A stretch of 56,217 nt of DNA, from the NCBI GenBank assembly GCA_002384685.1, contig DGAZ01000011.1, positions 1 through 56,217 of the forward strand. Reading direction: 5' to 3'. Of this stretch, positions 34,712-43,919 are shown in pieces. Origin of the DNA: Methylophilales bacterium UBA4017. GTDB taxonomy: Bacteria; Pseudomonadota; Gammaproteobacteria; Burkholderiales; Methylophilaceae. Position 1 is the first letter of the stretch, and each line of letters begins with the position of its first letter. Under the pieces are notes generated by a model that did no database searches, was not told the DNA's origin, and saw nothing but the letters and a program-made list of their open reading frames with translations. Made by a program: the position numbers and the translations under genes.

Positions 34712-36910
34712 ATGGCTAAAACCGCTAAATCTCATTCGGCGGAAACAACACAAGTAGAGCTGCCCCCGCTCTTACCTGCTGACAGGCACAATTCAAGACT
34801 AACCCTGATTATTAAAGAATATCTTCAGCCAGACGAAATAGCATTAGTTTGGAAAGCCTACCGTTTAAGTAAAAAAGCCCACGAAGGACAAAAAAGAAGT
34901 AGCGGGGAAGACTACATTACGCACCCTGTTTCTGTTGCATGCATAGCAGCAAGATTTCATTTAGATGCTGCATCGATTCAAGCAGCTCTATTGCACGACG
35001 TTGTTGAAGACACCAACGTATCGTTAGAAAGTATAGCAAAACAATTTACGCCGCAAGTAGCTAAGCTTGTAGAGGGCCTATCAAAACTCGATAAAATTCA
35101 TTTTGATGATGCCAGTCATGCACAGGCAGAAAACTTTAGAAAAATGCTTTTAGCAATGTCTCAAGATGTAAGAGTGATTCTGGTAAAGTTGGCAGATCGA
35201 TTGCACAACATGCAGACTCTTGAGCATTTAAAACCGGAAAAAAGATTACGAATCGCCCAGGAAACCTTGGATATTTATTCTCCTATAGCTAATCGATTGG
35301 GGCTTAATAATCTATATCAGGAGCTTGAAGACCTAGCATTTAGATATATTCATCCATTAAGATATAAAACAATACACAAAGCCATTTTAGCGGCTCGCGG
35401 AAATCGTAAGGAAGTTGTCGGAAAAATTCTTGATGATATAAATAGCAAGCTTCAAACATATCAGTTAAAAGCTCAAGCCACAGGAAGAGAGAAAAACGAA
35501 TCTAGCATTCATCGAAAAATGCTTAAAAAACATACGTCCTTTTCTCAGATTAACGATATCTATGCATTTAGGATAATTGTTGAAGATCAAGGCAGTTGTT
35601 ATACTGCCTTAGGTGCACTCCATTCTCTTTATAAGCCTATAGCCGGTAAATTTAAAGATTACATCGCCATACCAAAAGCTAACGGCTACCAATCTCTCCA
35701 TACAACGTTGTTCGGCCCATTTGGAACCCCAGTAGAAGTCCAAATAAGAACAGAGTCAATGCATAATTTAGCCGAAGCAGGAGTAGCGGCCCATTGGCTG
35801 TATAAAACAAAAGATTCCCATGTGACTCAGCTTCAACAACAAACCAATCAATGGTTAAAAAAATTACTAGAAATGCAATCGGACGAATTAGATTCTCTTG
35901 AGTTCCTTGAGCATTTAAAGATAGATTTATTTCCCGACGAGGTTTATGTATTTACTCCCAAGGGCAAGATTCTGGCTTTACCCAAGGGGTCGTCTACTGT
36001 TGATTTTGCTTATGCTGTGCATAGCGATGTAGGAAATCATGCTGTTGCGGTTAAGATAAATCAAGAGCTTGTTCCTTTAAGAGAAGAGATAAAGACGGGG
36101 GACCATATAGAAATTATTACAGCCCCATTAGCAAAACCTAATCCTGCTTGGATGAATTTTGTTATTACAGGTAAAGCACGATCTCAGATTAGGAGCTATT
36201 TAAGGTCTGCGGAGTCAAATGATTTAGTTATCCTGGGCTACAGTATGCTTAATAATGCATTAAAAGCTTTTCGTATCGATCCAGATTTGATCAAAAAGAA
36301 ACATTGGGATAAATTAATTCTCGATTATCACCTTAAATCAAAAGAAGATGTACTGGTTGAGATTGCATTAGGAAAAAAAGTAAACGTAATGGTTGCACAT
36401 CAGTTGACTAATATTATGGATGGTGTAAAAAAAACAAAAAGCCAATCGAAGTTTTTGGATATTATTACCATTAAAGGCTCTGATGACATGGCAATTGAAC
36501 TTGCAAGTTGCTGTCACCCCATACCAGGAGATCCTATTTTAGGTTATATCAATAAAGATCGAGGGTTAATTATTCATACGCATGACTGCCCTACTATTAA
36601 AAAATATAATTTAGACCCAGAAAGATGGGTCGATGTAGAGTGGGAGCCTAACGCCGACAAATTGTATAAAGTAAGCTTGTCTGTTCTCGTGGCAAATGAG
36701 ACTGGAATGCTTGCTAAAATGGCAAGTGCAATCGCACAAGCGTCGTCCAACATAGAAAACGTCAGTTTTGATGAATCAGACGGCAGTAATTTTGTTAGTA
36801 TTAATTTTGTAGTGCAGGTTAAGGACCGTATACACCTCGCTGAAGTTATTCGTAGCTTAAGAAGAATTTCTAAAGTTAGTCGGATTAATCGATTGAAGAC
36901 AATTAAATAA
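34712..36910 (+). CDS. spoT: Bifunctional (p)ppGpp synthetase/hydrolase
   Basis: Makes and degrades the stringent-response signal ppGpp. Domains in 732 aa: an HD hydrolase near residues 50-200 (ALLHDVVEDT), a synthetase domain around 260-370 (IYAFRIIV, KFKDYIAIPKANGYQSLHT), a TGS domain near 405-465 (VYVFTPKG) and a C-terminal ACT domain. The intact HD signature argues for a hydrolase-competent enzyme, as expected for betaproteobacterial SpoT. The RBS is a run of six G's eight bases before the ATG region. Confidence 0.95.
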   Translation: MAKTAKSHSAETTQVELPPLLPADRHNSRLTLIIKEYLQPDEIALVWKAYRLSKKAHEGQKRSSGEDYITHPVSVACIAARFHLDAASIQAALLHDVVEDTNVSLESIAKQFTPQVAKLVEGLSKLDKIHFDDASHAQAENFRKMLLAMSQDVRVILVKLADRLHNMQTLEHLKPEKRLRIAQETLDIYSPIANRLGLNNLYQELEDLAFRYIHPLRYKTIHKAILAARGNRKEVVGKILDDINSKLQTYQLKAQATGREKNESSIHRKMLKKHTSFSQINDIYAFRIIVEDQGSCYTALGALHSLYKPIAGKFKDYIAIPKANGYQSLHTTLFGPFGTPVEVQIRTESMHNLAEAGVAAHWLYKTKDSHVTQLQQQTNQWLKKLLEMQSDELDSLEFLEHLKIDLFPDEVYVFTPKGKILALPKGSSTVDFAYAVHSDVGNHAVAVKINQELVPLREEIKTGDHIEIITAPLAKPNPAWMNFVITGKARSQIRSYLRSAESNDLVILGYSMLNNALKAFRIDPDLIKKKHWDKLILDYHLKSKEDVLVEIALGKKVNVMVAHQLTNIMDGVKKTKSQSKFLDIITIKGSDDMAIELASCCHPIPGDPILGYINKDRGLIIHTHDCPTIKKYNLDPERWVDVEWEPNADKLYKVSLSVLVANETGMLAKMASAIAQASSNIENVSFDESDGSNFVSINFVVQVKDRIHLAEVIRSLRRISKVSRINRLKTIK

Positions 36911-36924
36911 ATCATGGAGCAAAA

Positions 36925-37308
36925 ATGACAAAAGAAATAGTTAGCACTAATAAAGCGCCAAAAGCTATAGGTACTTATTCACAAGCAGTTAAAAAAAATA
37001 ATCTAATTTTCCTGTCTGGACAAATACCGTTACATCCAGAAACGATGGAATTAGTTGATGGCATAGAAACACAAATACATCAAGTTTTTCAAAACATTTT
37101 AGCGGTCATAGAAGCAGCCGAAGCTTCAGTAGATGATGTGGTAAAGCTAAATATTTATCTTACTGATTTAACCCATTTCGCATTAGTAAACGAAATTATG
37201 GCTCAATACTTTTCTGAACCTTATCCAGCTAGAGCAGCGATAGGGGTTGCTTCTCTCCCGAAAGGCGCCTTAGTTGAAGCAGATGGATTTCTCGTAATAG
37301 GCGAGTAA
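36925..37308 (+). CDS. ridA: RidA family enamine/imine deaminase
   Basis: Hydrolyses reactive enamines such as 2-aminoacrylate formed by PLP enzymes. The 127-aa protein has KAPKAIGTYSQAV, FLSGQIPLHP and the catalytic arginine in YPARAAIGVASLPKGALVE. It follows spoT after 14 bases with a GGAG ribosome-binding site, in the common spoT-ridA-recG order. Confidence 0.96.
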   Translation: MTKEIVSTNKAPKAIGTYSQAVKKNNLIFLSGQIPLHPETMELVDGIETQIHQVFQNILAVIEAAEASVDDVVKLNIYLTDLTHFALVNEIMAQYFSEPYPARAAIGVASLPKGALVEADGFLVIGE

Positions 37309-37317
37309 ATCTTAATA

Positions 37318-39351
37318 TTGCTTGCTTCACTATTTACAGAAAAACAAATATCTAAACTAAAAAAATTAGGCATTAAAAGCATTTTTGATCTTTTGCTTCA
37401 TCTGCCATTAAAGTATTTAGATAAAACTAAGGTCAACCGGATTGCTGATGTTGCTCTTGGAAGGAGCTATCAGATAGAAGGTAAAGTAACCTATGTAAAA
37501 ACTTCTTATCAGCCAAGAAAAAATTTAATCGTTGTAATAGAAGATGAAACCGGACCATTACAGCTCAGATTTCTTAATTTTTACTCAAGTCAAATTCATC
37601 AATTTGAGAAAGGCGTTATGGTCCGGGTTTATGGTGAAATCAACCCTAAATCTTTTGTAACAGAAATCATTCACCCTGAGTATGAGATTCTTAAAACAAA
37701 CAAACCTTTACCGGAACATCTAACCCCTATATATCCATTAACAAGTGGGCTCGGGCAGAAATCAATATTGAGTTTTGTAAAAAGAGGTTTTGATCACATA
37801 GCTAAAAAAAATATTTTTCCTGACCACTTTCCTGAGCTAAATATCAAAAGAAACTTACCCGACCTGATGGTTTCATTAAAAAAATTGCATATGCCTATCA
37901 GTAATCAATCTTCTGATCTTGAAGCGTATCGTAAGAAGCTCGTTTATGATGAGTTATTGGCCCACCAACTTTTTTTTCGAGGACTATATCACCAACAAAA
38001 AAATTATGTAGCCAAATCAATAAAATTTGATAACGACTTTCATGAGGCTCTTGTTTCATCATTAGGGTTTACATTAACTACACACCAAACAAATTGTTTT
38101 AATGAAATTATGAGCGATCTTAGCCGTTCTTTTCCCATGAATCGATTGCTTCAGGGGGATGTGGGCAGTGGCAAAACAATTGTAGCTACGATGGCAGCAT
38201 TGCAAGCCATAAAGAATGGTGGGCAGGTAGGATTCATGGCGCCTACAGAGATATTAGCAGAACAGCATTTTATTAAGCTGAAGGAATGGTTAAATCCGTT
38301 ACATATTTCGGTAGCATTCTTATCAGGGAGCATTTCATTAGCGGAAAAAAAAATTATATATGCCAAGTTAATTAAAGGGGACATCGATTTACTAGTGGGT
38401 ACGCATGCATTAATACAAGACAAAGTGAAATTTAAATCACTCGCCCTTTATATTATTGATGAGCAACACCGTTTTGGAGTAGAACAAAGACTTCAAATTA
38501 GAAGCAACAATATAACCAGCACTCATGTGGAAGCCCACCAATTAATGATGAGTGCTACGCCAATACCCAGAACATTATCAATGAGTTATTTTGCTGATAT
38601 GGATATCTCAACCATTAGTGAGCTCCCTCCTGGAAGACAGCCTATAAAAACTAAAATAATATCTGATACAAGAAGAGGGGAGCTATTAGCAGTTATTCAA
38701 AAACATTGTAATGAGGGCAACCAGGTCTATTGGGTTTGTCCGCTCATAGAGGAAAGTGAAACATTGCAGCTAGAAACGGTAGAAACAACATTTCAGCAAG
38801 TATCAAATTTTTTTCAATCTCAGAAAATAGCTTTAATTCATGGAAGGATGAAGCAAAAAGAAAAAGAAACTATTATGCAAAGATTTAAGTCCGGTGATAT
38901 TCATATTTTGGTAGCTACAACAGTTATTGAGGTCGGAGTGGATGTGCCAAATGCGACTATGATGATCATAGAAAATGCAGAAAGAATGGGTCTTTCTCAG
39001 CTTCATCAGTTAAGAGGAAGAGTCGGAAGAGGCTCAAAGGAAAGTACCTGTATTTTATTGTATGGAAAGAAATTGACTGATATTGCAAAAGAAAGATTGA
39101 GAATAATTTATGAAAATACGGATGGATTCAAAGTATCTGAATCAGACCTTAAATTACGGGGACCTGGGGAATTCTTAGGGGTGAGGCAAAGCGGATTACC
39201 TTCTTTGAAAATTGCTGATATCAATAAAGATGAAGAGATATTAGCTTTAGCTAAAAGTGATGCGGAATATCTTTTGAAGACAAAACATAATGGCATACAA
39301 TCACATCTTCAAAGATGGATTAGCAACTACCAAGAGATTACTCGGACTTAA
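37318..39351 (+). CDS. recG: ATP-dependent DNA helicase RecG
   Basis: Remodels stalled replication forks and Holliday junctions. The N-terminal wedge/OB domain (about residues 40-150) precedes a helicase core with Walker A GDVGSGKT, motif II DEQHRFGVEQR, SATPIPRT and the C-terminal QLRGRVGRG. Length 677 aa. No ATG exists between the ridA stop (in the same frame) and the conserved part, so the start is TTG at 37318, with GGCGAG at the ridA end as possible ribosome-binding site. Confidence 0.95.
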   Translation: MLASLFTEKQISKLKKLGIKSIFDLLLHLPLKYLDKTKVNRIADVALGRSYQIEGKVTYVKTSYQPRKNLIVVIEDETGPLQLRFLNFYSSQIHQFEKGVMVRVYGEINPKSFVTEIIHPEYEILKTNKPLPEHLTPIYPLTSGLGQKSILSFVKRGFDHIAKKNIFPDHFPELNIKRNLPDLMVSLKKLHMPISNQSSDLEAYRKKLVYDELLAHQLFFRGLYHQQKNYVAKSIKFDNDFHEALVSSLGFTLTTHQTNCFNEIMSDLSRSFPMNRLLQGDVGSGKTIVATMAALQAIKNGGQVGFMAPTEILAEQHFIKLKEWLNPLHISVAFLSGSISLAEKKIIYAKLIKGDIDLLVGTHALIQDKVKFKSLALYIIDEQHRFGVEQRLQIRSNNITSTHVEAHQLMMSATPIPRTLSMSYFADMDISTISELPPGRQPIKTKIISDTRRGELLAVIQKHCNEGNQVYWVCPLIEESETLQLETVETTFQQVSNFFQSQKIALIHGRMKQKEKETIMQRFKSGDIHILVATTVIEVGVDVPNATMMIIENAERMGLSQLHQLRGRVGRGSKESTCILLYGKKLTDIAKERLRIIYENTDGFKVSESDLKLRGPGEFLGVRQSGLPSLKIADINKDEEILALAKSDAEYLLKTKHNGIQSHLQRWISNYQEITRT

Positions 39352-39352
39352 A

Positions 39353-39892
39353 ATGCATTGGCAAAAAAAATACAGCGCTTTAACTAACGAGCCCAATATC
39401 AGCTATGAGAATTTAAGTTGTTGGCTTAAGAATAGAAAATCGCTTACTAATCATTTAAAAAATCTTGCTGATTTGAGAATTGAACAAATTACATCCAATA
39501 ATAAAAATTTTTCACTGTCTGAAAAGTATTATTTTAAACCTTTTAGAGCTGAGTCACTTTATCTAAGAGAAGTGCTCATTTATGCTAACAATTTCCCAGT
39601 TATGTATGCACGCACGGTGCTTCCTTATAAATATTTGCGAGGACATTGGAAAGATATAAAAAAGTTAAAAACCAGCCCTTTGTCCAGCGTTGTTTATGAG
39701 CGAGCTTCCATCAAACGCTCTAGCTTTACTTATGCAACGTCAGCAACATGCAATGGTGTAAAAAAAGTTATGCCTTACGGTTCATTAGAGAAAGATTTTG
39801 TAATTGCGAGACAATCGTCTTTTACATACAAACAAAAATCAATTTTACTATCTGAGTTCTTTTTTAAGGCTTTGAATAAATTTGATTACTAA
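39353..39892 (+). CDS. ubiC: Chorismate lyase
   Basis: Makes 4-hydroxybenzoate and pyruvate from chorismate, the first step of ubiquinone synthesis. The 179-aa protein shows the UbiC pattern LREVLIY, ARTVLP and YERASIKRSSF followed by R in IARQSSF. ATG at 39353 lies two bases after the recG stop; a longer frame inside recG is unlikely. It overlaps ubiA by 11 bases, as expected for the next step of the pathway. Confidence 0.9.
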   Translation: MHWQKKYSALTNEPNISYENLSCWLKNRKSLTNHLKNLADLRIEQITSNNKNFSLSEKYYFKPFRAESLYLREVLIYANNFPVMYARTVLPYKYLRGHWKDIKKLKTSPLSSVVYERASIKRSSFTYATSATCNGVKKVMPYGSLEKDFVIARQSSFTYKQKSILLSEFFFKALNKFDY

Positions 39893-40742
39893 TTTTAAAA
39901 ATTACTATGACTTATTATTGCTGGCTAGGTTAAACAAGCCTATAGGAATTTTTTTATTGTTGTGGCCAACATTGACAGCCCTATGGTTTTCTTCAGGTCA
40001 ATTACCAGAAGTAAAATTAATCGTTATTTTTACTTTGGGCACTGTTTTAATGCGCTCAGCTGGCTGTATTGCAAATGACATAGCAGACAGAAATATTGAT
40101 GCAAAGGTGAAAAGAACAAAAAATAGGCCTTTAGCTCTTGGCGACATAAGCCTACTAGCCGCTTTTGCATTTTTACTAATATTGGTTGTTATAAGCTTTA
40201 TCCTTGTATCGCAGCTTAATCCTTTTGCCGTATTTTTATCATTCCTTGCATTAATTTCGGCCCTCATTTATCCCTTTTCTAAAAGGTTTTTTAAAATTCC
40301 TCAGTTCTTTTTAGGGGTTGCATTCGGTTTTGGCATCTTAATGACTTTTGCGGTAACACAAAATAGTATTCCAGCTGAAGGATGGCTTCTCTTTGCTGCT
40401 AATTTATTATGGGTCATGGGGTATGACTCTCATTATGCATTGATGGATGTAGAGGATGATAAAAAGCTTGCTGTGTATTCTTCTGCTAAAACATTAGGGA
40501 GTCTCACTACTTTCTTTATTATCATAAGTTTTATAGCAATGTATTTAATTTATCTCTATATTGGGCTTAAATTCACGTATTCTTATGCTTATTATGCGTC
40601 AATGTTATTGGCTGTTTTTATTAGCAGCTATGGAGTTCTGATTGGATGCGGCAAGAAACCAACAAATAATTACAAAGCCTTTATAGCTAATAATTACGTA
40701 GGATTTTTTGTATTTTTAGCATTTGTTTCTCAAATTCAATAA
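39882..40742 (+). CDS. ubiA: 4-Hydroxybenzoate polyprenyltransferase
   Basis: Attaches the isoprenoid tail to 4-hydroxybenzoate in the inner membrane. An aspartate motif NDIADRNID with RTKNRPLA, and a second motif DVEDDKKL, bind the diphosphate through magnesium. About eight or nine membrane helices, 286 aa. The start is a TTG inside the end of ubiC (39882), with AAGG about 12 bases before it. Confidence 0.95.
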   Translation: MITNFKNYYDLLLLARLNKPIGIFLLLWPTLTALWFSSGQLPEVKLIVIFTLGTVLMRSAGCIANDIADRNIDAKVKRTKNRPLALGDISLLAAFAFLLILVVISFILVSQLNPFAVFLSFLALISALIYPFSKRFFKIPQFFLGVAFGFGILMTFAVTQNSIPAEGWLLFAANLLWVMGYDSHYALMDVEDDKKLAVYSSAKTLGSLTTFFIIISFIAMYLIYLYIGLKFTYSYAYYASMLLAVFISSYGVLIGCGKKPTNNYKAFIANNYVGFFVFLAFVSQIQ

Positions 40743-40767
40743 ATATGAACGGATAAAGCCTAAATGA

Positions 40768-40797
40768 TTGACAAATAGCATACTAATAGAATAAAAT
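40768..40797 (+). promoter_or_regulatory. Promoter of rplM-rpsI
   Basis: TTGACA (40768-40773) and TAAAAT (40792-40797) are separated by 18 bases, followed by a GC-containing discriminator (TCGCC). Transcription would start about 35 bases before the rplM ATG. This is the best promoter match in the window. Confidence 0.75.
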
Positions 40798-40837
40798 TCG
40801 CCTCTTAATTTTTTAAATGCATGGTAAGAAATACACA

Positions 40838-41266
40838 ATGAAAACATTTTCAGCAAAGTCACATGAAGTAAAGCGCGATTGGTTGCTTGTAGATGCAACA
40901 GATGCGACACTGGGTCGCCTAGCAAGTGCTATAGCACATCGCCTTAGAGGTAAACATAAGGCTATTTATACCCCTCATGTTGATACAGGTGATTATATTG
41001 TAGTGATTAATGCAGATAAGCTTAAAGTTACAGGTGACAAATCTGAAGGTAAAATATATTATCGACATTCAGGTTACCCTGGTGGACTGTACTCAACCAA
41101 TTTTAAAAAAATGCAAGACCGATTTCCAGGAAGAGCATTAGAGAAAGCAGTAAAAGGTATGTTACCTAAAGGCCCTCTAGGCTATGCAATGGTAAAGAAA
41201 TTGAAAGTTTATGCTGGTGAGCAACATGGACATGAAGCCCAACAGCCTCAACTAACAACATTTTAA
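40838..41266 (+). CDS. rplM: Ribosomal protein L13
   Basis: A large-subunit ribosomal protein of 142 aa. MKTFSAKSHEV, DATLGRLAS, HVDTGDYIVVINA and MLPKGPLG are all family landmarks. I chose ATG at 40838; an in-frame ATG at 40817 would add seven residues not found in the family. It is paired with rpsI, 12 bases downstream. Confidence 0.98.
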   Translation: MKTFSAKSHEVKRDWLLVDATDATLGRLASAIAHRLRGKHKAIYTPHVDTGDYIVVINADKLKVTGDKSEGKIYYRHSGYPGGLYSTNFKKMQDRFPGRALEKAVKGMLPKGPLGYAMVKKLKVYAGEQHGHEAQQPQLTTF

Positions 41267-41278
41267 TTCAGGATACTT

Positions 41279-41671
41279 ATGATAGGTAAATATTATTACG
41301 GCACAGGAAGAAGAAAAAGCTCAGTGGCTAGGGTATTCATTCAGCCAGGTAAAGGCGCAATTGTTATAAACAATAAGCCTGTAGATGAGTATTTTTCAAG
41401 ATACACATCCCAGATGATTTTAAAGCAACCATTAGAGCTGACTGATAACACCTCAACGTTTGATATAAAAGTTAATGTTGTCGGTGGTGGGGAGTCTGGT
41501 CAAGCTGGTGCAGTAAGACACGGAATTACACGCGCACTTATGGACTATGATTTGTCGCTTAAGCCAGATCTTTCAAAAGCAGGTTATGTTACAAGAGATA
41601 GCCGTGAGGTTGAGCGTAAGAAAGTAGGTTTTAGAAAAGCTAGACGTAAGAAGCAATTCTCGAAACGTTAA
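41279..41671 (+). CDS. rpsI: Ribosomal protein S9
   Basis: A small-subunit ribosomal protein of 130 aa. YYGTGRRKSSVARVF at the start, GGGESGQAGAVRHGI in the middle, and the C-terminal QFSKR tail that reaches the P-site tRNA are intact. AGGA precedes the ATG. A strong terminator follows. Confidence 0.98.
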   Translation: MIGKYYYGTGRRKSSVARVFIQPGKGAIVINNKPVDEYFSRYTSQMILKQPLELTDNTSTFDIKVNVVGGGESGQAGAVRHGITRALMDYDLSLKPDLSKAGYVTRDSREVERKKVGFRKARRKKQFSKR

Positions 41672-41681
41672 GATTTCAATA

Positions 41682-41710
41682 AAAAAAGCCGCTTATAGCG
41701 GCTTTTTTTT
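41682..41710 (+). terminator. Rho-independent terminator after rpsI
   Basis: AAAAAAGCCGCT (41682-41693) pairs with AGCGGCTTTTTT (41697-41708) around a three-base loop, with further T's. It ends the rplM-rpsI transcript; argC starts 40 bases later. Confidence 0.95.
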
Positions 41711-41749
41711 TCTCAACATTTATTTTTATATAAGACTAAAATAAGATTA

Positions 41750-42790
41750 ATGAAAAATAAGATAAAAGTTAGTGTGGTCGGAGGAACTGGATATACTGGG
41801 GTAGAGTTGCTGAGACTGCTTTCGCAGCACCCCTATGTAGAAATTCATCATATCACCTCCAGAGGTGATGAGGGAAAGCTTGTCGCAGATATTTACCCAT
41901 CTATGAGGGGGATTATTTCCAATCAATTTATTAATCCAGACAAAGCTGACTTAAAAAATTCGGACCTTGTTTTTTTTGCTACCCCAAATGGCATTGCTAT
42001 GAATTATGCAAAAAACCTTCTCAGTGAAGGGGTTAAGATTATTGATTTAGCAGCAGATTTTAGGATAAAAGACGTTGCTGTTTGGGAGAAGTGGTATGGT
42101 ATGGCTCATACAAGCAAAGATTTGCTGGGTGAGGCTGTTTATGGTCTGCCAGAAATCAATAGAGAAAAAATTAAAAAGGCTAGATTGGTTGCAAATCCCG
42201 GGTGTTATCCTACAGCTATTCAGCTTGGTTTATTGCCGTTAATTAAAAATAATTTAATCAACAAAAATAATATCATCGCGGATGCTAAATCTGGGATTAG
42301 TGGAGCTGGGAAGAAGTTAGAACCATCATTTTTAATGGCAGAAGCATCCGAGAGCTTTAAGGCCTATGGAATAGAAGGACACAGACACTTACCAGAGATG
42401 GAAGAAAATTTAAGTGCGTGTGCAAATGGTGAGAGAGTAAAGCTGACTTTTGTCCCCCATTTATTGCCTATGGTAAGAGGAATTCATGCAACTTTGTATG
42501 TAGATGCTACCGAGGAATTTGATTTATCAGCCTTATATGAAAACTTTTACAGCAAAGAGCCTTTTGTCGATATTATGCCCGAAAGTACATGCCCTGATAC
42601 AAAATCAGTAAGGGCATCAAATATTTGCCGCATTGCTCCACATAAGGAAATAGGAACTAGCAGAATCATCATTCTTTCTGTAATAGATAATTTAATGAAA
42701 GGCGCAGCAGGACAAGCTGTTCAGAACATGAATATTATGATGGGATTTGAAGAGGTGGCTGGTTTAGTTTTAGGACCTATAACTCCATAA
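41750..42790 (+). CDS. argC: N-acetyl-gamma-glutamyl-phosphate reductase
   Basis: Third step of arginine synthesis, an NADPH-dependent reductase. The cofactor loop GGTGYTGVELLRLL, the catalytic cysteine in NPGCYPTA and the histidine in IEGHRHLPE are present; length 346 aa. No ribosome-binding site is evident at the ATG. The next gene begins 2 bases after its stop. Confidence 0.97.
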   Translation: MKNKIKVSVVGGTGYTGVELLRLLSQHPYVEIHHITSRGDEGKLVADIYPSMRGIISNQFINPDKADLKNSDLVFFATPNGIAMNYAKNLLSEGVKIIDLAADFRIKDVAVWEKWYGMAHTSKDLLGEAVYGLPEINREKIKKARLVANPGCYPTAIQLGLLPLIKNNLINKNNIIADAKSGISGAGKKLEPSFLMAEASESFKAYGIEGHRHLPEMEENLSACANGERVKLTFVPHLLPMVRGIHATLYVDATEEFDLSALYENFYSKEPFVDIMPESTCPDTKSVRASNICRIAPHKEIGTSRIIILSVIDNLMKGAAGQAVQNMNIMMGFEEVAGLVLGPITP

Positions 42791-42792
42791 CA

Positions 42793-43149
42793 ATGATATC
42801 TAAAAAAAGAAAACAGAGGGTAACAAGGAGTAAAGCAAGCATCAAACTAGGAAGCTCCTGGTTGAATTATATATTGATTAGTATATTGGCTATGTCAATT
42901 GGCTTTGGCGCCGGTTATAGCTTATTTGATGGTGGGGGCGCAACGAGCTTTCTTATGGAAATTGTAGAGCTTGATTCAAGAAATAAAGAACTAGAAAACA
43001 ATCTGGTGAATAAGGAATTAGATATTAAAGTGCGGACTATCACATATGATAAAATTGCAGAGGAATTAGCTGCAGCGAAAAAAGAAAATAACGAGTTAAA
43101 AGAAGAAGTTCTATTCTATGAAAAAATTGTTGGTAAGCGAAAAAAATAA
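42793..43149 (+). CDS. Membrane-anchored coiled-coil protein (DUF6776-like)
   Basis: A 118-aa protein with a basic N-terminus (KKRKQRVTRSK), one membrane helix (about residues 25-45) and a charged heptad-like helix after it (ELENNLVNKELDIK, ELKEEVLFYEK), probably a periplasmic coiled coil. It resembles a small family (DUF6776) that stands before bactofilin genes in betaproteobacteria. Its stop overlaps the bactofilin start as TAATG, suggesting a joint cell-shape role. Confidence 0.7.
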   Translation: MISKKRKQRVTRSKASIKLGSSWLNYILISILAMSIGFGAGYSLFDGGGATSFLMEIVELDSRNKELENNLVNKELDIKVRTITYDKIAEELAAAKKENNELKEEVLFYEKIVGKRKK

Positions 43150-43559
43150 TGGCCTTTAAGCGAAAAAAAAAGTTTCAATTAGACACCTTGATTGACGCAG
43201 ATATGATTATTCGAGGTAATACGACTTTGACTGGGGGCATTAGACTTGACGGAAAAATATATGGCAATCTAACTGTTTTAGATGGTCAGGACGGCACTTT
43301 AATCATGGGAGAAAATAGCGTTATTAAAGGAAACGTTATTGTGCCTACTGCAATAATTGGAGGAAAGATCACGGGCAATATTAAGTGCCTAGATTATTTG
43401 GAAGTCCATTCCAACGCAGTGATTAACGGAGATATTCAATATAATCTAATTGAGCTTCATGCAGGTGCTAAAATAAACTCAAGACTTAAAATAATGACTA
43501 AAAGTGAGATTAAGAAAGAAACTCAAACAATAAGTAAGATTAATAAAGAGGAAAAGTAA
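43149..43559 (+). CDS. Bactofilin
   Basis: A polymer-forming cytoskeletal protein of 136 aa. The central part is a right-handed beta-helix with regular G-rich turns (IRGNTTLTGGIRLDGKIYGNL and later KITGNIKCLDYLEV), flanked by short basic ends. Bactofilins form membrane-attached filaments that place cell-wall enzymes. Coupled to the preceding coiled-coil membrane protein; erpA follows after 2 bases. Confidence 0.93.
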   Translation: MAFKRKKKFQLDTLIDADMIIRGNTTLTGGIRLDGKIYGNLTVLDGQDGTLIMGENSVIKGNVIVPTAIIGGKITGNIKCLDYLEVHSNAVINGDIQYNLIELHAGAKINSRLKIMTKSEIKKETQTISKINKEEK

Positions 43560-43561
43560 AA

Positions 43562-43915
43562 ATGACAACAGCTGAACTAAAAATGCCAACACCAGTAAAC
43601 TTCACTGATAATGCGGTAAACAAAGTGAAGGCGTTGATTGAGGAGGAAGGTACACCAGACCTTAAGCTCAGAGTATTCGTTAGTGGCGGGGGATGCTCAG
43701 GTTTCCAGTACGGATTTACTTTTGAGGAATCTGTCAATGATGATGATACGCAGGTGACCAAAGATACGGTTACATTGCTTATAGACCCAATGAGTCTGCA
43801 GTACTTAACGGGTGCAGAGATTGATTACCAGGACAACGTTCAGGGTTCTCAATTTGTTATTAAGAACCCAAATGCAGAAACTACCTGTGGATGTGGGTCA
43901 TCTTTTTCGGTTTAA
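43562..43915 (+). CDS. erpA: Iron-sulfur cluster insertion protein ErpA
   Basis: An A-type carrier that delivers iron-sulfur clusters to target enzymes. The three conserved cysteines are in GGGCSGFQYGF and the C-terminal TTCGCGSSF. Length 117 aa, typical of ErpA. GAGG at the end of the bactofilin gene is its ribosome-binding site. It converges on gltA with a 4-base gap. Confidence 0.95.
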   Translation: MTTAELKMPTPVNFTDNAVNKVKALIEEEGTPDLKLRVFVSGGGCSGFQYGFTFEESVNDDDTQVTKDTVTLLIDPMSLQYLTGAEIDYQDNVQGSQFVIKNPNAETTCGCGSSFSV

Positions 43916-43919
43916 ATAA